Numbered from the stretch's first letter, positions 1 through 9,689 are shown. The stretch is 64,000 nucleotides of DNA from Patiria miniata (GCF_015706575.1 NW_024037059.1:12437730-12501729); one strand, 5' to 3'. Notes: generated by a model not told the origin, from the letters alone. Numbers and translations are program-made.

Positions 1-446
1 GTGCCTCGGGTACCATCCACCAAATTTCGGATCGAATCTCGGAGCTGAATCGCGCCTGGCTTTACCGTGGCTGACTCCCGGGCTACGCCGGTGTCATATG
101 AAAATCCGACTCCTATGAAAATCGGACTCCTTTTCCCTATTATTGGTTGAATCCTCACACGTGACAGGCCTCTATCTTATGTGTATTCCAAAAAATAGTA
201 TATCATCGTACTTACGCATGCGCAATACTGCCAATGAGTCCATAATTCATGGAGTCGGATATTCACACTACACCATCGTGCAACGGACGGTCACGACCGG
301 GGATTGTGCGTACTGGGCCCGGGCCGCCCCAGGCAAGAATCACGCTGGGCGCTATATATATATCGGTCAGCGGCAAATACTACATTACCGTCAAGCACTA
401 CTTAAACTTTCGAAGATAACGAAAGCAATATTAACATTCTCGATAT
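1..446. other. Unassigned flank with a short direct repeat
   Basis: I see no supportable gene here. A 17-bp sequence is tandemly repeated with one mismatch at 98-114 and 115-131 (atgaaaatcSgactcct). The stretch ends at the LTR boundary at 447. It may be host DNA next to the gypsy insertion or part of another repeat; nothing in it decides. Confidence 0.5.
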
Positions 447-832
447 TGTAGCGTAGAACAATTCTGGGGTATCTCACACGCACTCAAAAAGGACTCCAAC
501 ACAGGTATACTCGTTTCTGCTGGTTCTAGGCTGTTTATTCCTCACAAAAACGTAAACCGCAAAACACAACTATTCTCTTCAGCAACGAGGAAACAACAAT
601 ACTACTGCGCATGCGCCGCCCGGAAGAACGGGCCTCCCCGGCCGGCCACCAGGGGCTCCACTGCGCGGCTCCACCGTGGAACCGCGCTGGTGCCCTCTGG
701 CGGCCGACCGGCACGGACGCCACACCGCCCCCTTCGAGGACCTTGTTTGTCCCCAAACAGGGCGCCGGCATCCGCAACCGGACAACCAGGAAGACCCGGC
801 CCGGAGGCGCATGACACAACAAAATTACTACA
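447..832 (-). repeat. 3' LTR of gypsy element 1
   Basis: On the minus strand this 386-bp segment starts TGTAG and ends CTACA, the TG...CA ends expected of an LTR with short inverted termini. It carries an AATAAA polyadenylation signal (534-539, minus strand). About 87 bp of it (637-723) recur almost unchanged at 7532-7619, on the far side of the gag-pol coding region, as expected for the remnant of the partner LTR. No clear target duplication is visible, because the other LTR is truncated. Ends are inferred from the inverted termini and the internal repeat. Confidence 0.7.
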
Positions 833-837
833 GCATT

Positions 838-864
838 AAAAAAAAAAAAAAAAAAAAAAAAAAA
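838..864. repeat. Poly-A/poly-T homopolymer (27 nt)
   Basis: This is an uninterrupted run of 27 A on the plus strand (T on the element's coding strand), six bases from the LTR edge where a polypurine tract would be expected. It may be an expanded homopolymer that replaced the tract, or an assembly artefact. Confidence 0.8.
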
Positions 865-904
865 TGCAAGGAAAGAACAAGAAATCAAAGAACAAGTCTA
901 AGGT

Positions 905-1618
905 TTAGTTGGTGGGTGGCGGCCGGCGCTGGAACTCCGTATGCCGGAACAGCTGCTCCCAGAACTCTCGGGGGACGCCATCGGGGTAGCGCGGGGGTGG
1001 AGGCGCTCCAGGGGGCAGCATTCCTCCCAGAGAAGGTTGAGCGGACACGGAGGGATCTACGAAGTGCTGGCCGTACTGCTGTCCCTGGTACGTCTGCAGG
1101 AGGAGACGCCCAGGCACTTCATAGGTGTGAACCACCCGTGTCCGCATCAGCCGGTGGCCGACTTCGTTTGCTCCATGGACTGTCCTTTCGAGCCGCCATT
1201 CGTCCCGCGTATGCTCGCACAGGGGTTCCAGCATGTGCGTGGCGGCCTCCCTGGTGGTGTTGTCCGGGTGGAGGGCGCCGGCCGTCTCAAGTCGCAGCGA
1301 GGTACCGTCCGGAAGGCTCACCCGAGACCCGGCCGGCAGAACCATCCGCTGGCCATTCCACGGTTGGACCGGAACCTCAGGGGACATCGGGGGTTCCGTC
1401 TGCGTTCCACCCTCCGCCCGTGTCGGCTGGGGGCGACCAGGGCTTGCTTCCGCTGCCCTGCTGAAGCGAGGACGCCTGCCCTGGGCACGGCTCCAGGGGA
1501 ACCGCCGGTCGGGACTCCGCCAGGGTGGTGGCTGGCAGGGTCGCTCGGCCCGGTCCCGGCTCCGCCGACCAGGCGACCTGTCCTGTTCAGGCCGGGAAGC
1601 GATTTTTTTTTTACACAA
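905..1618 (-). CDS. Gypsy element 1 ORF3, C-terminal part (unknown)
   Basis: About 237 codons remain open on the element's coding strand, between the zinc-finger ORF and the 3' LTR. The N-terminal third is rich in Arg, Pro and Ser. A less biased middle follows (Leu-, Glu- and His-containing), then a Pro-rich patch and a charged end. I recognise no family. It is in the same reading frame as the zinc-finger ORF at 2106-2557, and the two are separated by a roughly 495-bp insertion with inverted ends. They were therefore probably one ORF. The apparent Met start lies in the inserted DNA. There is no signal peptide or membrane segment, so it does not look like a classical envelope protein. Confidence 0.5.
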   Translation of the reverse strand: MCKKKIASRPEQDRSPGRRSRDRAERPCQPPPWRSPDRRFPWSRAQGRRPRFSRAAEASPGRPQPTRAEGGTQTEPPMSPEVPVQPWNGQRMVLPAGSRVSLPDGTSLRLETAGALHPDNTTREAATHMLEPLCEHTRDEWRLERTVHGANEVGHRLMRTRVVHTYEVPGRLLLQTYQGQQYGQHFVDPSVSAQPSLGGMLPPGAPPPPRYPDGVPREFWEQLFRHTEFQRRPPPTN

Positions 1619-1856
1619 CTATCTGGGGTACTTTGTGCGCTTTCCTATGGGGCTTGGTTTTTATAACCAGGCTTGAGTGGAGGCTACTATTTTTCAACTT
1701 GGTACGGATTTCGGACTTTATTTCCCTTTTAAAAAAAATCCTCCAGAGCCTCGGATCAGGAAAAGGAAATTGCTGCTATACAAGTAGTATCTGACTGAAA
1801 AATAACGTTTTAAAGATACAACTTTAAATTGTTGAAAAAAAGAGCAAAAATTGAGT

Positions 1857-1934
1857 GGGCAGAGCGAGGAATCGAACTCGAGACCTCCGATCATTAGCCA
1901 GCATACCTAACCACTAGGCTACGGCGGTGCTCGA
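1857..1934 (-). repeat. tRNA-like sequence, probable SINE head
   Basis: Read on the minus strand it has an A-box-like segment (TAGCCTAGTGGTTAGG) and a B-box-like segment (GAGTTCGATTCC) at tRNA spacing, with a possible AAT anticodon loop. The anticodon and acceptor stems pair poorly. An A/T-rich body follows. This fits a tRNA-derived SINE promoter head rather than a working tRNA gene. Confidence 0.5.
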
Positions 1935-2008
1935 CAAAACTTTGCAATTCATAAATTATATACTTTCACACACGTGGAGAGAGTATACGCGCGCGCGCGT
2001 AGGTAAAA

Positions 2009-2059
2009 GGTTACAGGATTGTAGAGCGCCGCTACGCGGCGCTCTACAATCCTATAACC
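2009..2059. repeat. Near-perfect 24-bp-arm hairpin
   Basis: The left arm (2009-2032) and right arm (2036-2059) are reverse complements with one mismatch, around a 3-nt loop (tac). The arms are GC-rich near the loop (gcgccgc). A run of alternating gc lies just upstream (1989-2000). It could extrude as a cruciform or mark the centre of a fold-back element. Confidence 0.9.
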
Positions 2060-2105
2060 GTTATTCAAGTCGCCTGAAAAATGGGTACCCTGTACTATTG
2101 TGTAA

Positions 2106-2557
2106 ATAAAATATTCGCGGGCGGGAAGGCCGGGAGGACCGCTCCGGGTGGTCGCGCCCCCCGGCCCCCCTGACGACTCTGGACTTACCCGTCTTCTTAG
2201 TGGCGGCGGCGACGGGGACCGTCCTGCCGGACCACACCGTCCGAATGGAGGTGGGTCTGGGGTCCCCTGCCGGGAGAGATGAGGCGGGGACGGGGCCTGT
2301 CCCATGTCGTCGTCACTGGCGTGCACCTCCAGCGCATCGGCCTCCGCCATCACCACGGCCACGCTGTCCCCTTGGCAGAACCGGTGGTGTCTGGCGCGGA
2401 CTTTTGCCCTAAAAAACCGAACTCCGCATCCTCTCTGGCAGGGGTATGGGCGCTCCGGTTGGAGCGCCACACACGCGGTGTTTAGGTGCCTCTTAAAGTT
2501 CCTCCTCCTCCCGAACGTCTGGTCACAGTGCGGGCAATGAATCGGGGCCGGGTCCAT
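2106..2557 (-). CDS. Gypsy element 1 ORF3, zinc-finger part
   Basis: The Met at 2557 lies two bases after a sequence with the features of a strong 3' splice site: a pyrimidine-rich tract ending CTGCAG (2559-2585, minus). The first 61 residues hold two zinc fingers. Finger 1 is C8-X2-C11-X12-H24-X4-C29. Finger 2 is C40-X3-C44-X12-H57-X3-C61. Acidic and then Pro/Ser/Gly-rich sequence follows until the reading frame runs into the inserted DNA at about 2105. It sits where env sits in env-bearing gypsy elements and could be made from a spliced subgenomic RNA. Upstream, the same frame stays open into the integrase C-terminus, so a pol read-through product is the alternative. A nucleic-acid-binding role is inferred from the fingers only. 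Confidence 0.6.
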
Positions 2558-2558
2558 C

Positions 2559-3142
2559 CTGCAGGGGGAAGAAAAAGAAGAGCATTTGGTTATTTGTTGG
2601 CAATAACGGCTTGGTCGGATTATCTTCCGGCCAACCCTGGTGACTCTCCCAGGAGCCAGCGCCGATCGTGGTGAAGAGGGCTGTCCCCCTTCGGGCTCGG
2701 CCAATTCCGCATCGGATCCGGCGTCCTCGCTGCCCGGTCCTTCTGGGGCGGCAGCCGCCGTCGGCTCCGGAGGCAGTGTCCCCTTCCCCATCTGAACTGG
2801 TAGTGGTCCCTCCTCGGCTAACTGACCACCCACCCCGGCCGGCGGGTCCTCCCGGGTAGTGTCAGTTGACGGACTCGGTGGTAGCGTCACCTCCTGGTCT
2901 TGGGTTGTTGGCGGTCCCCCTTTTGGCAGGTTCTGCGCTACGCGCCTCCACCAGTCCACTTCGGCGTCGCCCAGATACGGCTTAAGCCGGTTGGAATGAA
3001 CCACCTTGGCTTTGGCTCGAGGGGATTTTTGCACGCGGAACGTGACATCATCGATCTTCTGTGTCACCACGAAGGGCCCGTCCCACCAGCACTGCAACTT
3101 GGGCGTGCGAACCACTTTCTTGGAGGGGGTATACAACCACAC
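2559..3142 (-). pseudogene. Gypsy element 1 integrase C-terminus
   Basis: The translation has the end of a Ty3/gypsy pol: a WLYTPS-type strand, then WWDGPFVV and a VVHSNRLKPYLGD segment. These match the GPY/F-type chromatin-interaction tail that follows the integrase core. A long acidic Pro/Gly-rich linker and a basic VGRKIIRPSRY tail follow. The catalytic integrase core (D,D-35-E) and the HHCC finger are absent: the preceding sequence jumps within about 15 bp from the reverse-transcriptase connection region. This is therefore a deletion remnant that cannot encode an active integrase. Confidence 0.85.
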
Positions 3143-3155
3143 AGGTTGGCCAGGC

Positions 3156-3632
3156 TTATAGCTGGCACTTTCTGCTCGACGATCGTAATGTCGCTTTTGA
3201 TATGTCTGACTCTTCCGCAGATGATGGGTAGCACAACATGGGTGCGGTGGTCAATGCGTCCTTGAGGTGCTCCAATGCTGACTGGCAAGCACTCACCCAG
3301 GAGAACGCCCCTTGGCTCTTGGTGGTAAGGGCATGGAGGGGGCGAGCAATCTCGGCGAAGTTCGCAATGAAGCGCCTGTAGTAGGACGCGAGGCCTAGAA
3401 AACTCCCTACTTGAGTCAGGTTTGCTGGTTGCGGCCAGTTCCTGATGGCTGCGACCTTTTCCGGATCCGTCCTTACTCCCTCGGCCGACACGAGGTGACC
3501 CAAGAAGGACACCTCGGTCTTGAAGAGATCGCATTTCTTCGGTTTGAGCTTCAGGCTGGTGGCTCGGAATCGCTCCAGGACCGTGGTCAGCCGCTTGTGG
3601 TGTTCCTCGAAGTCTGGCCCCCACAAGATCAC
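3156..3632 (-). pseudogene. Gypsy element 1 RT thumb/connection
   Basis: The sequence continues a Ty3/gypsy reverse transcriptase after the active-site loop. It has FEEHHKRL, LKPKKCDLF, VSFLGHLVSAEG, DPEKVAAI and a YYRRFIANFA motif, which are hallmark gypsy connection residues. It lies in a different frame from the upstream palm segment (frameshift at about 3630) and stops about where RNase H should begin. A deletion removes RNase H and most of integrase. Confidence 0.85.
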
Positions 3633-5791
3633 CCAGGTAGACTACTGCCACCTGCCACTGCAACCCCCTCAACACAGGGCATAACGGTCAACTGGTACAG
3701 GCCGTTCTGCATCCCAAAAGCCGTCTTCTCCCGGTCACCCTGGTCCATGTCGACTTGCCAGTAGCCACTGGCCAGATCAAGGGTGCTGAACCACTTCGCC
3801 CCGCTCAAAGCGTCAAGGTTGTCCTCGATTCTGTTGATGGGGTAGGCGTCCTTCATCGTCACCTCATTGACTTTCCGGTAGTCGACACAGAACCGGACAG
3901 ACCCATCCTTCTTCCGGACCAGCACCACCGGGGATGACCAAGGGCTGTGGGAGGGCTCAACCACGCCATCCTGCAGCATCTGTTTTACCTGCCGGTCCGC
4001 TTCTTGCCGTTTATGTATCGGCAATCTCCTCGGCGGTTGACGTATAGGCGTTGCTGTCCCTGTATTTATTGTGTGTCGGGGCAGTTCGGTCTGACCAAGT
4101 TTGCCGTCCGGGCCAGTGAATGCTCCAGCGGATTCCGTCAGCAATTCAGCCAGTCGGGAACGTTCAACAAGGTCAAGGTTCGCGGCTCCTCGCTCCAGGA
4201 GGTCTTGCAGATGGGGCGGTGCCTCTCTCTGGGCATCCGTCCTCTGTCCGGTGTCACCCAAAGGGAGGTGGTTGACGGCAGATCCTTGTTGCCCGTCCTC
4301 CAGCTCGATCACATCCAGACCCTCCATTGGTGAGAAGAGAGCCAAGCGGCTGCCTTTGTAGACCGTTACAGGGTCGGTCGTCGGGTTGAAAACCCGAACC
4401 GGCACGGTTCCATTGTTTGTGTCAACCAGGCCGGTAGCGACCGCCACCCGACAATTGTCCGTAGCCTCCAAGCTGGGGTAAACCATCCTGACTCCCATCC
4501 GTGGTTCAGTCTTTATCTCCTCCGTGAGGATCGCCTCGTGACCAGCTGGGATTATCATGTTCTCCGTCACCTGCACTCTCGCCACCATGGGTTTGTGCGT
4601 AACACCTCCCAAGGGGACTGCCTTCCCGTTAATGATGACGGCGTTGTCTCCCCATCGCCATTCGCAGTGATACTTTGACAAGAAATCAATTCCGAGTATC
4701 ACGTCTGGCTCGATATCGGCCACGGTAAAGGTGTGGTTTGCGCGCAGATCCCCCACTTGTAGGTTCGAAGTTGCCCCCCCTCCTCTTGTCGGCATGGGGA
4801 TGCCGTCCGCCATCCTCAGAGCTGGAGATGACGGAAGGAGGTTCGGTCTCTCGGCACCGGGCCAGGCGTTGTAGATTCGCTCCGAGATCAGTCTCACTGT
4901 TGCTCCGGTGTCTAGGAGGCAACGCACTGGTTTCCCCGCGATCCTCCCCACCACGTAATTTGCCTGAGACGTCCCACCCAAGGCCGGCCTGGCCCGAACA
5001 GCCGGCTCCGGAACAGGAAGTTTCGGTATTTCCTCTTTCTGTGGTCGTGGTTGGAAGGAGGCAGACTGCCGTTTCTGATGAGGGCAGTACCGCCTGATGT
5101 GTCCAAATTCGTGGCACCCATAGCACTCCACCTGGGCACTAGCCATCGGTTTCCCTTTTCTGTTTTGCGCTTGTGACTCGAGAAATGCTTCCATTTCGGT
5201 CGCCAGAGTGACTGCTTCGATCAAAGTCGTCGCTTTCCTGGAGAAGATGTGACGCTGCAGCTGTTCCTCTCGAACGGCATTGCGGAAAGCCTCGACTGCC
5301 AAATCCTCACGGGCCTGTGTGGGCAGCTTCGGGTAGCTCTTCAACACCAACCGTCGGATGGATTGTCCTAGGCTACTGAGTGACTCGTCTCGGCCCCTCG
5401 TACGCATAGACAACTGAGCCCGATGTAGCGAAATCTGTGCTGTCACCCCGAACTGCTGCTCGAAGTTTTCCAAAATGGAGGAGTATTCCTTCCGCGTTTC
5501 CGGGACCATATCCGCCAATGCCTCCTGAGCCGTGTCCTTTAGGTGAGACGCAAGGAACATCGCCTTCTCCGCCTCGCCCCACTGATTGACTGCTGCAACG
5601 CTCTCAAAATGGATCAAGTAATCCGACCATGACGAGATCCCGTCAAACTTGTTGGGGAGCATCAGTGGTCTCCGACCTTCTTGCCTGAAGTGATCAGGCG
5701 TTGTAGTCCCCCGCTTGACTGGAACTTGGGGAGCGCCCCCCTGTTTAGGGGCCGCCCAAACATTGGCAGAAACTGGGTCCCCCCCCCCCCC
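3629..5791 (-). pseudogene. Gypsy element 1 gag C-terminus, protease, RT palm
   Basis: In coding order there is a gag capsid-like helical region (FDGISSWSDYLIHFE onward), then a CCHC zinc knuckle C-X2-C-X4-H-X4-C (5085-5131), then a retropepsin with LDTGAT (about 4900-4920), then reverse transcriptase fingers and palm with SPWSSPVVLVRKKDGS, FCVDYRKVNE and STLDLASGYWQV. The conserved MPFGLCNAP block is missing. The active-site motif reads YLGD instead of Y-x-D-D (3628-3639), and a 1-nt shift follows it. Upstream the frame is lost at a run of 13 C (5779-5791, plus strand), which separates it from the repeat-bearing gag N-terminus. The polyprotein is dead as written. Confidence 0.85.
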
Positions 5792-7271
5792 GGAGCACCT
5801 GGTGGTGACGTCCCAGGGGATCTCCCAACTGCAGTGGTGTACGGCCGAGCAGCCGGGTCGGTTCCGCTCCGTTAGATTGTGTGCGGAGCAACCGTGCCGG
5901 CTCCGCCCCATTGGCTTGTGTGCGGAGCAACTCTGCCCCATTGACTCCCGTGCGGAGCAACCTCGTCGGCTCCGCACCATTGACTTGTGTGCGGAGCAGC
6001 TCTGCCCCATAGACGTCCGTGCGGAGCAACTCTGTCGGCTCCGCCCCATTGACTCGTGTGCGGGGCAACTCCACGGGTTCCACTCCATTGACTCGTGTGC
6101 GGAGCAATTCTGTCGGTTCCACCCCATAAATTCCCGTGCGGAGCAACCTCGTCGGCTCCGCACCATTGACTTGTGTGCGGAGCAGCTCTGCCCCATTGAC
6201 TCCCGTGCGGAGCAACCTTGCCGGCTCCGCCCCATTGACTCGTGTGCAGAGCAACTCTACGGACTCCCGTCCATTGACTCGTGTGCGGAGCAACTCCACG
6301 GGTTCCACTCCATTGACTTGTGTGCGGAGCAACTCTGTCGGCTCCGCCCCATAAACTCCCGTGCGGAGCAACCTCTTCGGTTCCGCACCATTGACTTGTG
6401 TGCAGAGCAGCTCTGCCCCATTGACTCCCGTGCGGAACAACCTTGCCGGCTCCGCACCATAGACGTCCGTGCGGAGCAACCCTGCCAGCTCTGCGCCATA
6501 GACGTCCGTGCGGAGCAACTCTGTTGGCTCCGCCCCATTGACTCGTGTGCGTTGAAACTCTACGGGCTCCCGTCCATTGACTTGTGTGCGGAGCAACTCC
6601 ACGGGCTCCACTCCATTGACTCGTGCGCGGAGCAACTCTACGGACTCCCGTCCATTGACTCGTGTGCGGAGCAACTCCACGGGTTCCACTCCATTGACTC
6701 GTGTGCGGAGCAACTCTGTCGGCTCCGCCCCATAAACTCCCGTGCGGAGCAACTCTGTCAGCTCCGCCCCATAGACTCCCGTGCGGAGCAAGTCCACCGG
6801 CTCCGTCCCATAGAGTCGTGCAGTGTGGGCCTGCTCCGAGTGGATGTCAGGACTCGCCGTACTGCGATAGTGGGGACGAAAGTACTGCTGGGGGAGATCC
6901 GCGCCCGGTTGTGCCCCCTGATGCGTGCTCGGACGGTTTCCCGCCCCCGCTATATGGGCAAATCCAGTCTGGGGGCGCCCAGAATGGGAGGCCTCACCAG
7001 TCGTATCCATGTAAGCACCAAGTGGCGCTTCCATGTAGGGCCTAGCACTATTTTCATGAGCGTAGGGATTGCGGGTTGCCCCAGGACGAAACCCCGCCCC
7101 CGCTGCATCAACCAGCACAGCTCGGGATCGTTCTGAATGGAACGAAACGTCTGCTGCGCCAGCGTCTACAGCACGGGGCGGTCCCTCGTGGGACCTGGCA
7201 TATACTGTGTTGTTACAGAATATCTGGGGTATATCCCGACGAAGCTCCACCCCCGCTGCATCGACCAGCAC
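5792..7271 (-). pseudogene. Gypsy element 1 gag N-terminus with repeats
   Basis: This is a long open frame on the element strand. Residues 1 to about 150 are Ala/Gly/His/Arg-rich, and about 25 short repeats of the form V-N/Y-G-x-E-P-x-E-L-L-R-T follow. It lies in the frame that would join the gag-pol frame if the 13-nt homopolymer at 5779-5791 changed by one or two bases. The real initiator is uncertain, because the frame stays open upstream into the 5' leader. Capsid-like structure starts only after the repeats. The repeat domain has no recognised function. Confidence 0.6.
5877..6820. repeat. Minisatellite of about 25 units (39/30 bp) in gag
   Basis: About 25 tandem units share the core tgcggagca. 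Most are 39 bp (13 codons), and four are a 30-bp (10-codon) variant lacking one internal triplet block. Because both unit lengths are multiples of three and lack stops, several frames on both strands are open across the whole block. That explains a 473-codon plus-strand frame that should not be read as a gene. Confidence 0.9.
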
Positions 7272-7345
7272 AACTCGGGATTGTCCGATTGGAACGAACC
7301 GTTGCTGCGCTGCCGTCTACAGCACGGGGCGGCCCCTCGTGGGAC
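7096..7345. repeat. Direct duplication of about 98 bp
   Basis: Segments 7096-7193 and 7249-7345 are close copies, both containing the gctgcatc and gtctacagcacggggcgg blocks. The offset is 153 bp, a multiple of three. They lie at the gag N-terminus or 5' leader of gypsy element 1. The duplication probably arose with the minisatellite-type instability next to it. Confidence 0.75.
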
Positions 7346-7352
7346 AGGGTAC

Positions 7353-7531
7353 CAGTCATTGATGATTTATGGTAATGAGCACACCCGCCCCCCGCAGGGG
7401 TAGACGTACTGCAATGACTTAACCCCCCGCCCAAGTCCCGAAATTCCACTTTACCATCCCCCACATCCTCCCTCATGAGAAAATCCGTCCCCAGAAACCC
7501 CCTTGTTTCCCCCTTTCCTCCCACCAAAATT
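7353..7531 (-). other. Gypsy element 1 leader, non-coding
   Basis: This is G-rich sequence on the element strand between the LTR remnant and gag. I could not find a convincing primer-binding site. The R-U5 part of the 5' LTR, including its AATAAA, is missing here, so the element's 5' end is truncated or rearranged. Confidence 0.4.
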
Positions 7532-7619
7532 CCCGGCCGGCCACCAGGGCCTCCACTGCGCGGCTCCACCGTGGAACCGCGCTGGTGCCCTCTGGCGGCC
7601 GACCGGCACGGACGCCACA
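7532..7619 (-). repeat. Truncated 5' LTR remnant of gypsy element 1
   Basis: About 87 bp match 637-723 inside the 3' LTR with roughly one mismatch. The match ends exactly where the tail of the RTE-like LINE begins (7620). Only this internal slice of the LTR survives. Confidence 0.7.
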
Positions 7620-9689
7620 ATATTTATTCTTCTTCTTCATTCATTCATTCATTTTCATGATGACTTGATAAGTTGGGCCCAACTGTCGCTGTCGAGCATA
7701 GTGTTGGAAAGAGATGGACCACTCAGACCAGTTTCTAGCTTGATGGATGTTTTCAGGGTCATGTTGGGACGACCTTTTCGTCGAGGGGGCTCCAGGATTC
7801 CGGAGGAGAACTTGACTAGCTGGCTCATTATGTCGATAAACGTGACCGGCTAGCCGAAGGCGACGCTGTCTGATGGTGGTGGAGATAGGGGGAAGGGCAC
7901 CATACAAAACAGAGTTAGGGAGATTGTGTTGCCAAGAAACGTTCTGAACAGCCCGCAACATCCGTGTATAGGTGCCATCAATGGACGCAGAGAACTGTTT
8001 GGTCAGGGTCCAGGACTCGCAACCGTAGAGGAGGATGGATTCTTCTGAGGTCTTGAAGATCTTAAGTTTGGTGGTCTTGGAGATCGAGGATCTCCATACT
8101 TTGGTCAGTGAGAACAGAGCAGACCAAGCTTGAGCTTTTCTACACTCGATGTCATGAGCTGTGTTGGTGTAGGAGCCCAGATACTTGAAGTCATCAACTT
8201 TATGGAGCTTACTGCCATCTAGTGCAGTGACGTCATCAGAGGTAGATGGGTTGATGGCCATGTACATGTACTTAGTCTTCTTTGCGTTAAGAGAGAGACC
8301 AACGGACTTGCAGCAAGCTCCTACTTTATGGAGGAGAGATTCGGCATCAAGGAGGGTGTCTGCAAGCAGACTAATGTCATCTGCATAATCTAGGTCGGAT
8401 AGATATTGGGCAGGGTGTCTACTACTCCTACGGTGTGAGAGGGTGAGACCATCGGTTACACTTAATGCTGTCCGCAGGGCATAATCCAGAACTATGATGA
8501 ATAGGTACGGGGCGAGAGGATCACCTTGAAGAACTCCAGTGTTGACGGAGAACGAATCTGATTCACCTTCGGGAGTGAGAACAACAGCACTTGTATCTTC
8601 ATACAAAATGTTGATGGCATGAGTGGTCTCCTCCGGGATACCGTAAGCATGCAGGATCTTAAACATTGTTGGTCTGTCAACAGAGTCAAATGCTTTACAG
8701 AAATCGATGAAAATGATGGCAGCTTCCTTCTGGTGGTTACGAATTTCCTCAATAAGGCGCCTGAGGGCAAGGATTTGAGATGAGATTGAACGTAGAGGCC
8801 GAAAGCCACTTTGATTGGGACGGAGTATCTTCTCAACTTCCGGACGAATGCGATTCAGAAGTAGTTGATTGTATACCTTGGCAGCAGTTTGAGAGAGGCT
8901 GATTCCCCGGTAGTTGTCTGGGATGGTGAGGTCCCCTTTCTTTGGAACTGGGACGATGCCGGAAAAGCCCCATTCTGGAGGGCGGTTGCCTTCAAGGGTT
9001 GCATTGCAGAACCTTGTGAGATATTTCTTAAGTTTAGGAAGCCTCCAAACTTCAATAGGTATGTTGTCCAGACCAGGAGCCTTGCCAAGCTTCATTTGTT
9101 TAATGGCTATGTTGACCTCGGCTTGGGAGAATTTGCCAGTTATGATGTTAGGGTTTGGATCAAAGACGGGATCAATGGAGACTGGGTCATTGGAGGCATT
9201 ATCAGAGCGGAGAAGCTTCTCAAAATGGGATTTCCAAGAGGCAAGTCGATCATCACCTTGAATGAAAACGGTGTTTGGACGTTTACCATAGAGCTGTTTT
9301 ACCAGTTTCCAGGCATTTTGGATGGAGTTGGTCGATTCCAACTCGTCAAAAGTACTGAGGATGTTGTTGACTCTGAGGTCTTCTTGCTCGTCATACACAC
9401 TACTGAGGTTGGATTGAGCAGCAGGAAGATTGGTTGGTAAGGAGGTGAGTACCTTTGTTCGAGCTACATTGACTGGTGTCGATGATGCAATGCTAGGTGG
9501 TCGTTTGGTTTGTGATGGAAGGAGAGACTTCCCAACACTCTCAAACACTTTGACGAAGGAGCCATAAGATTGGTCGTCAGGGCACAATGAGGACCACTCA
9601 TGGGTGATACGGTCCTCAAAAGAAGATGCAAGTTCTCTATCTGAAGCCATTGCAGACCAGTTCAGTCTAGGACGGGCAGTAGGTTTTGT
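7620..9689 (-). CDS. RTE-like LINE, reverse transcriptase half
   Basis: The open frame (Met at 9650, stop at 7641) carries the ordered motifs of a non-LTR reverse transcriptase: VPKKGD, NYRGISL, LRPNQSGFR, IIFIDFCKAFDSV, GVLQGDPLAPYLF and the catalytic YADDIS, followed by KTKYMYM and FKYLGSY. A C-terminal LRLAGHVYR-type region follows. The 3' end is very short after the stop and consists of ATGA and AGA tandem repeats (7621-7658), as in RTE-clade elements. The frame continues upstream of the Met to the gypsy insertion site at 9690-9694, where the endonuclease half resumes beyond the insertion. RT looks intact by motif; only the insertion breaks the ORF. Confidence 0.88.

Larger units (their letters stand above)
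1611..2105. mobile_element. Insertion with inverted ends inside gypsy element 1
   Basis: The segment begins ttacacaa and ends ttgtgtaa. The inverted similarity continues imperfectly for about 20 bp (1611-1631 against 2083-2105). It interrupts two ORF pieces that share a reading frame and a similar Pro/Arg/Gly-rich composition. Inside are a tRNA-like SINE head (1857-1934, minus) and a long hairpin (2009-2059). I find no convincing target duplication. It is either a composite MITE carrying a SINE or two successive insertions. Confidence 0.5.

Noticed and set aside
676..1676. Long GC-rich plus-strand frames opposite the LTR and ORF3
   Set aside because: They overlap the LTR and the minus-strand ORF3, have biased composition and no recognisable domain. 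One runs through the poly-A tract as poly-Lys.
5715..7136. 473-codon plus-strand open frame over the gag minisatellite
   Set aside because: The repeat units are multiples of three without stops in several frames. The opposite strand carries the gag-pol element with knuckle and protease, so this frame is a shadow.
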